Positions 22,160 to 26,238 of a stretch of 26,238 bases of DNA are shown here, piece by piece. This DNA is from an uncultured Thermomicrobia bacterium (GTDB lineage Bacteria; Chloroflexota; Chloroflexia; Thermomicrobiales; JALYUS01), in the NCBI GenBank assembly GCA_937968015.1, contig CALBSO010000147.1:1-26238 (forward strand), written 5' to 3'. The first letter of the stretch is position 1. Each line of letters starts with the position of its first letter. A program made the position numbers and the translations under genes. Under the pieces are notes generated by a model. The model was given only the letters and a program-made list of their open reading frames with translations. It was not told where the DNA came from and ran no database searches.

Positions 22160-22842
22160 GCGCCACGCCACAACTGGCGCCCGACTCCGCGCGCTTCTGC
22201 GCGATGATGACACGCTCCTACGAGGACCGCATCCCGGCGGACGTCCGCGCGATTATCGCGGAGGAAGCAATCGCCCCACTCGGCCCGAAGCCGCATATCG
22301 TGGACCTTGGCTGTGGGCCGGGACTCTGGCTGCGCGATGTCGCCGCGCTCCGACCCGATGCGACACTTGTGGGATACGACCGCGATGCAAAGATGCTCGA
22401 CGCAGCGCGCGGCCTCGATCTCAAGCGTGCGAAATGGCACAGCGCGGATGTCGGCGCACCCGATTTCACCCTCAAGCCGGACTCGTGCGATGTGATCGCG
22501 GCGCACTTCTTCTTCCACTTCTTTGCGGACCCGCGCCGCCTGCTCGCGACGATACACGACGCCTTGCGGCCCGGCGGCTCGTTCGTGATGACCGGCTGGG
22601 TGCGCTCCTCGATGGCGGATTTCTACGCATTCTGGGCGAAGGCGCGCGCCGCGATTGAGAGCGGTTCGCCGGAAGCAGCGTCATCGAACGACCCCGAAGC
22701 CTTCTGCTTCCAGCGCTTCGCGGAATTCAACCGTTACACCCTCGCCGACATCCGCTGGCTCCTCGACCGCCATGGCTTCACCATCCGCCGCGACGCCATG
22801 TACACGAAGAACTTTGCCTATCTCATCGCTGGCGCGAAGTAA
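22156..22842 (+). CDS. class I SAM-dependent methyltransferase
   Basis: This 228-residue methyltransferase has motif I VDLGCGPG (residues 49-56), an acidic residue after beta-2 in VGYDRD, and the motif IV region CDVIAAHFFFHFF. A typical LRPGGSFVMTGW strand follows, and then a variable C-terminal substrate region. The family methylates small molecules; the acceptor cannot be inferred. The ATG overlaps the stop of the unknown upstream gene. Heptamer repeats begin 29 bases after its stop. Confidence 0.88.
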   Translation: MSATPQLAPDSARFCAMMTRSYEDRIPADVRAIIAEEAIAPLGPKPHIVDLGCGPGLWLRDVAALRPDATLVGYDRDAKMLDAARGLDLKRAKWHSADVGAPDFTLKPDSCDVIAAHFFFHFFADPRRLLATIHDALRPGGSFVMTGWVRSSMADFYAFWAKARAAIESGSPEAASSNDPEAFCFQRFAEFNRYTLADIRWLLDRHGFTIRRDAMYTKNFAYLIAGAK

Positions 22843-22870
22843 CAAGGACTCGCGGTGCATCCCCTTATTA

Positions 22871-22933
22871 CTTTCGACTTTCGACTGGGTACTCATTGCT
22901 CATTGCCCATTGCTCGTTGCTCGTTGCTCCGCT
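22871..22933 (+). repeat. heptamer array with nine units in one register
   Basis: Units in a single 7-base register: CTTTCGA, CTTTCGA, CTGGGTA, CTCATTG, CTCATTG, CCCATTG, CTCGTTG, CTCGTTG, CTCCGCT. Two different unit sequences are joined without loss of phase. The array lies between the methyltransferase stop and the riboswitch. Confidence 0.8.
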
Positions 22934-22976
22934 ATCATGGCGATGATGGATAGACGTCCATCGGTGCAGCGCCCAT

Positions 22977-23112
22977 TTCGTGCCGAATCGTGCCAAATCA
23001 CGAGCGGGGGAACCAATTCACTGGGGTGAATCAACGGGACGAACCGTTGTAGGGCCGTCTCTCCGGCCCGAATCCGTCAGCTAACCTCGTAGGCATCATC
23101 GAGAGGGAACGC
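22977..23112 (+). promoter_or_regulatory. cyclic di-AMP riboswitch (ydaO-yuaA type)
   Basis: The sequence carries the conserved blocks of this riboswitch in order: TGCCGAATC near 22981, GCGGGGGAACC (23004-23014), TGGGGTGAATC (23022-23032), GTAGGGC, then CCGAATCCGTCAGCTAACC (23077-23095) with TCGTAGGC and a closing GAGAGGG. It is in sense orientation to the receiver-like gene at 23236. In other bacteria c-di-AMP binding usually lowers expression of cell-wall, osmolyte or potassium genes. Exact ends are approximate; the assignment rests on memory of the consensus. Confidence 0.82.
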
Positions 23113-23235
23113 GGCGCAGGTCTCCTGTCAGCCCTTCCCGGCTGCACCACAAGTCGTGCGACCTGGGACGCCACGCCCGTGGTGCGTGGTGCGTGGTGAA
23201 TGCCCGGCAGTCGCACCATGTGGAAAGGGGTTGGC
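23113..23235 (+). promoter_or_regulatory. candidate expression platform of the riboswitch
   Basis: No U-tract terminator is visible between aptamer and gene. CCCTTCC at 23132-23138 can pair with the ribosome binding region GGAAAGGGG (23222-23230) with one bulged base, suggesting translational control. GCACCAC at 23144-23150 is the exact complement of the GTGGTGC units at 23179-23192, so several alternative hairpins are possible. Confidence 0.4.
23179..23199 (+). repeat. heptamer tandem array (GTGGTGC x3)
   Basis: GTGGTGC, GTGGTGC, GTGGTGA run from 23179 to 23199, inside the riboswitch leader. The unit does not share the CTC lead of the other arrays but has the same length. Confidence 0.7.
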
Positions 23236-23673
23236 ATGGACCGTCCGGTATTGCCCACACTACTGATCGCCACGGACACCTGGGAACTCGTCTACGACTA
23301 CAACCGCATCCTCTTACCGCGCGGTATCCGCACCGCGCCGCACCCGCTCAACCACCGGCTCCTGACACGCGTGCGGGAGCATCAGCCCGTCGCCATTCTG
23401 CTCGATTTCGCGGCGGCGGAGCGCGATCACGGCCTCTTTCTGCTCGATGCCCTCCGACACGACCCGCGCACGGCATCCTGCCCAGTGCTCGTCATGCTCG
23501 ACGACCCGGTCGCCTACACCGCGATCAACAACCGGGCATATCTCCACGTCCGCGCGCAGTTGAAGCCCGTGAGCGCGGAGCTGCTCCTCTCGCTCGTTGG
23601 CGAATACGTCCCCACGCTACCGATACTGCCCTCGCACGGCGACCACGCCTTGCTCATGCACGCGGATGATTAG
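23236..23673 (+). CDS. receiver-like (response regulator fold) protein
   Basis: This 145-residue protein resembles a stand-alone CheY-like receiver domain. It has strand TLLIATDTW at the start, the phospho-acceptor-like Asp57 in AILLDF, a PVLVMLDD strand, and Lys110-Pro111 in the RAQLKPVS turn. Only one of the usual two N-terminal acidic residues is present (Asp14), so phosphorylation may be impaired. There is no output domain. The ATG has AAAGGGG at about 6 bases. Its leader holds a c-di-AMP riboswitch, an unusual target for this element. It may respond to or report c-di-AMP state through protein contacts. Confidence 0.65.
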   Translation: MDRPVLPTLLIATDTWELVYDYNRILLPRGIRTAPHPLNHRLLTRVREHQPVAILLDFAAAERDHGLFLLDALRHDPRTASCPVLVMLDDPVAYTAINNRAYLHVRAQLKPVSAELLLSLVGEYVPTLPILPSHGDHALLMHADD

Positions 23674-23763
23674 GAGAGCAGACAGCATGGGGCACAACGC
23701 GATGCATCCGCGCCCCCTCATATCGAGGGCAACGGCTTGCCCTGTATCGGCTGCTTTCCCGCG

Positions 23764-23792
23764 TTGACAGCCCGCGAGGCGGGTGCTACCGT
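23764..23792 (+). promoter_or_regulatory. candidate larE promoter with dyad spacer
   Basis: TTGACA (23764-23769), 17 bases, TACCGT (23787-23792) with TG one base upstream of the -10 (extended -10). The spacer contains the dyad CCCGC-GAG-GCGGG, a candidate operator. The larE start at 23838 is about 40 bases downstream. Confidence 0.5.
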
Positions 23793-23837
23793 CGTTTTGA
23801 TGTGAAGCATCGCGCGTTCGCAGGAGCATACGGGATT

Positions 23838-24695
23838 ATGCAAACCGCCGCCCCACCGTTGTACGACCTCGCGCCGGACCTCCGGGAGAAATATGACCGG
23901 CTGCTCGCGATTTTTGCCGAGATGGGCTCTGTGCTGATCGGCTTCAGCGGCGGCGTGGATTCGACGCTGGTCGCGAAGGCGGCGTACGACGCGATCGGCG
24001 ACCGCGCGCTGGCCGTGACGGGCATCTCCCCCTCGCTGATGATCGAGGAAGCGAACGAATGCCCGAAGATCGCCGCGCACATCGGCATCCCCTACCGTGA
24101 AATCCGCACGGAGGAGATGGATGATCCAAACTATGTCAGTAATCCCGTCAACCGTTGCTATTTCTGCAAGAGCGAACTGTGGGACAAACTGACGCCGATC
24201 GCGCGGGAACAAGGCTACGCCGTCGTCGTGGATGGCTCGAATGTGGACGACCTTGGGGAGTTCCGCCCCGGCATGGACGCGGGCAAGGAGCGAAACGTCC
24301 GCTCGCCGTTGCAGGAGGCGGGGCTGACGAAAGCGGATATCCGCGCGATCTCCGGCGCGCTGGGCCTCCCGACATGGAACAAGCCGTCGCACCCCTGCCT
24401 CTCGTCGCGCATCCCACACGGGACATTCATCACGATCGAGAAACTCGATCAGGTCGGGCAGGCGGAGGCGTATTTGCGCGTCCTCGGCTTCCGGGGCTTC
24501 CGCGTGCGGCACCACGGCGAGATCGCGCGGCTCGAACTCCAACCGGGCGACCTCCCGATGGCGTTGGAGCAGCGCGCGGCGATTGTGGAGGCGCTGACGG
24601 AGATCGGCTTCCGGTTCGTCACGCTCGATCTCGCCGGGTTCAAGAGCGGCAGCCTCAATCCGGTGCGCCAAATGAGCGGCAATGCGGCTCAGTAG
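23838..24695 (+). CDS. larE: LarE-like ATP-dependent sulfurtransferase (three-cysteine type)
   Basis: This 285-residue PP-loop protein has SGGVDS at residues 37-42. Cysteines are Cys107 and Cys110 in NRCYFCK and Cys187 in HPCLSSRIPHG, the position of the sulfur-donating cysteine in LarE. The family adenylates pyridinium-3,5-biscarboxylate mononucleotide and inserts sulfur to make the nickel-pincer cofactor of lactate racemase. The CxxC plus C pattern is that of LarE homologues reported to bind a [4Fe-4S] cluster rather than sacrificing a cysteine. ATG 23838 follows CAGGAG at 11 bases; GTG 23802 is an alternative. larA, larB and larC are absent from the window. An Rrf2 regulator overlaps its 3' end. 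Confidence 0.85.
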   Translation: MQTAAPPLYDLAPDLREKYDRLLAIFAEMGSVLIGFSGGVDSTLVAKAAYDAIGDRALAVTGISPSLMIEEANECPKIAAHIGIPYREIRTEEMDDPNYVSNPVNRCYFCKSELWDKLTPIAREQGYAVVVDGSNVDDLGEFRPGMDAGKERNVRSPLQEAGLTKADIRAISGALGLPTWNKPSHPCLSSRIPHGTFITIEKLDQVGQAEAYLRVLGFRGFRVRHHGEIARLELQPGDLPMALEQRAAIVEALTEIGFRFVTLDLAGFKSGSLNPVRQMSGNAAQ

Positions 24696-25125
24696 CAAGA
24701 CCGATTACGGCCTGCGCGCGCTGATTGATCTCGCGCTTCATGCGAGTGGCCCGCCCGTGCAGAGCCACGACATCGCGACGCGGCAGGGCATCCCGGAATC
24801 GTACCTGAACCAACTGCTCATTCTCTTGCGCCGTGCGGGGCTGATCCGCTCACTGCGCGGACCGCAGGGGGGGCATCAACTCGCTCAACCGCCGCGCGCT
24901 ATCACCATCGCGGACATCGTCGCTGCGCTCGATGGCCCGACGGTCTCCGAGGGCACGAACCCATCGAGCGATGCGCGCGGCAATGACGGCGCGACCGATC
25001 TCGTCGTGCGCGCGGCATGGGAGCAGGTGAACGCGGCGGTTCGTGACGCCCTCGGCCGCATCACGCTCGATATGCTCGTGGAGCAGCGGCAGCGGCACGA
25101 CACGGCAGCGATGTTCCAGATTTAG
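24682..25125 (+). CDS. Rrf2 family transcriptional regulator
   Basis: This 147-residue winged-helix regulator opens with the family hallmark MRLSSKTDYGLRALIDLA. It has the recognition region IPESYLNQLLILLRRAGLIRSLRGPQGG and the wing HQLAQPPRAITIADIVAALDGP. The three cysteines that bind an Fe-S cluster in IscR-type members are absent; that region is DARGNDGATDLVV. It may sense a metabolite or protein partner as CymR does. The ATG lies 14 bases inside larE, so it is translationally coupled and probably controls larE and/or the next gene. Confidence 0.88.
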   Translation: MRLSSKTDYGLRALIDLALHASGPPVQSHDIATRQGIPESYLNQLLILLRRAGLIRSLRGPQGGHQLAQPPRAITIADIVAALDGPTVSEGTNPSSDARGNDGATDLVVRAAWEQVNAAVRDALGRITLDMLVEQRQRHDTAAMFQI

Positions 25126-25135
25126 GAACGAGGAT

Positions 25136-26201
25136 ATGGGAGCGACGAGACAGGCGACAGCCGAGCAGGCGCGATCCATCATCCTCCGCCATGGTTACAA
25201 CACGAACGCCTATGTCACGCTGCTGCCCCCGCCTTTTACCTATTTCACCGCCCCCGGCATTGACGGCGTGATCGCCTACCAGCAGTACGGAAACGTCTGG
25301 CTCTGCGGCGGCGAGCCTGTCTGCGCGGAGGCGGATATCGTGCCGCTCACCGCCGCCTTCCAGCAGGCCGCACGGCGCGCGAAGCGGACGATTGGTTTCC
25401 TCCCCGCCACGCCGCTCGCAACACGACTCCTCACTGAACGGCTCGGCTTCGACCATATCAAGGTGGGCGAGGACAATTTCTACGATCTCCAGACATGGAG
25501 CGCGCGCGGCCAGAAGATGAAACACATTCGTGCGAACATCAATCGCGCGGTGCGGGAGGGTGTCATCGTGCGGCGGTGCCATCCTGACGAAGCGACGGAC
25601 GACCTCCGCGCGCGCGTCCAGCAGTTGATCGAGACGTGGCTGACGACACGGGGAATGACCGCGCTCTCCTTCCTGCTCGGCATTCATCCCTTCGAACGGA
25701 TGGAGGATCGTCGCCTCTTCCTCGCCTGGCAGGGAGAGAAAATCGTTGGCCTCCTCGCCTGCTCGCCGATCCCCGCGCGCAATGGGTGGTATCTGGAGGA
25801 CATCATCCGCGATGACGACGCGCCGGTCGGCGTGACGGAGCTCCTCTTCCAGGAAACGGTCGCCGCGCTCCGGGCGGAGGGCGCGACGTGCGCGACGCTC
25901 GGTATGGCGGCGCTGGCAGATTGCGACCCGGCGCACCAACCGCCCGCCCATCGCCTCGCGGGGTGGGCGTTCGCGACGATCTACACGCGGCTCAATACCT
26001 TCTACCACTTCCAGTCATTGCGCTTCTACAAGGAAAAGTTCGGCCCCACCCAGACCGAGGAGACCTTCTTCACCTGGTGGCCGCGCGGACTCCGCCGCCC
26101 CCGCCTGATCTTCGCCGTCGCCCGTGCCCTCGATCCCGAGGGTATCCCCGCCACCCTCCTCTCCCCGATCAAACAATCCCTCCGACGGCGAACACCCGGT
26201 T
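25136..26201 (+). CDS. DUF2156 / phosphatidylglycerol lysyltransferase-like protein, 3' truncated
   Basis: About 355 residues are present before the contig runs into adapter. Sequence features resemble the DUF2156 domain (two GNAT-like folds, as in the MprF C-terminal domain). These are SIILRHGYNTNAYVTLL near the N-terminus, VWLCGGEPVC, IGFLPATPLATRLL, HIRANINRAVREGV, FLAWQGEKIVGLLACSPI, and FYHFQSLRFYKEKFGP near the end. It has no membrane domain here. It may transfer an aminoacyl group to a lipid or other acceptor. ATG 25136 lies 10 bases after the Rrf2 stop, with AGGAA at 8 bases. The true C-terminus is missing; codons past 26201 are adapter. Confidence 0.75.
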
Positions 26202-26238
26202 CTGTCTCTTATACACATCTCCGAGCCCACGAGACAGG
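26202..26238 (+). other. Nextera transposase adapter (sequencing artefact)
   Basis: Bases 26202-26220 are the 19-base Tn5 mosaic end, and 26221-26235 continue the Nextera read adapter, followed by AGG, which would be the first index bases. This is library sequence, not genome. It gives the false protein tail SYTHLRAHET on the plus strand and the false start MGSEMCIRDR on the minus strand. Confidence 0.97.

Noticed and set aside
22871..22933. CRISPR array
   Set aside because: The unit is 7 bases with no spacers, so this is a tandem repeat and not a repeat-spacer array. No cas genes are present.
26015..26230. 71-residue minus-strand protein at the contig end
   Set aside because: Its start and first residues come from Nextera adapter; the rest is antisense to the DUF2156-like gene.

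Overview
The window is a 26.2 kb piece of a GC-rich bacterial genome, almost certainly a metagenome-type contig: its last 37 bases are Nextera library adapter, not genome. Start codons are a mix of ATG, GTG and TTG, genes are tightly packed, and there are no rRNA or tRNA genes. Gene content (Rho with a long disordered N-terminus, F420/FMN-type luciferase-like oxidoreductase, phytanoyl-CoA dioxygenase family, Uma2, HicAB, DUF4037, a c-di-AMP riboswitch of actinobacterial/Chloroflexi style) would fit Chloroflexota, perhaps near Thermomicrobia or SAR202. This is an impression from family content, not a phylogenetic result.

Layout. 51-596 is a small membrane protein. 949-5934 (minus strand) is a seven-gene run: a two-subunit ThDP-dependent decarboxylase (sulfopyruvate decarboxylase-like), a VOC/glyoxalase protein, an SDR dehydrogenase, an M24-fold protein without a complete metal site, a TIGR04076-type small protein and a luciferase-like oxidoreductase. 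It looks like an undescribed catabolic cassette. Thiamine pyrophosphokinase (thiN), which makes the decarboxylase cofactor, lies directly upstream. 6952-7802 (plus) holds folB and a [2Fe-2S] ferredoxin. kdgD-like (minus) and gap (plus) diverge at 8797-9007. rho (10525-12525) has a long hairpin-rich leader, an extended -10 promoter and a clear intrinsic terminator. hicA-hicB (minus) and a phytanoyl-CoA dioxygenase-like gene (plus) follow.

14384-19915 (minus) is a six-gene run: M24-fold protein, SET-domain protein, AhpD-like peroxidase, M48 membrane protease, GNAT acetyltransferase and DUF4037 protein. The AhpD-like gene has an in-frame UGA exactly at the second cysteine of its CxxC(xxxH) motif, and a good hairpin starts one base after it. 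I annotate it as a probable selenoprotein (CxxU). From 20086 the plus strand carries a SnoaL-like protein, a Uma2 nuclease-like protein, an unknown protein coupled to a methyltransferase, a c-di-AMP (ydaO-type) riboswitch ahead of a receiver-like protein, larE-like, an Rrf2 regulator and a truncated DUF2156 protein.

Two repeat systems run through the intergenic DNA. One is a set of tandem 7-bp arrays, mostly CTCATTG/CTCGTTG, at six or more loci. The other is a CTAACCCCC...GGGAAGGGGG palindrome that supplies stop codons to the genes it abuts.
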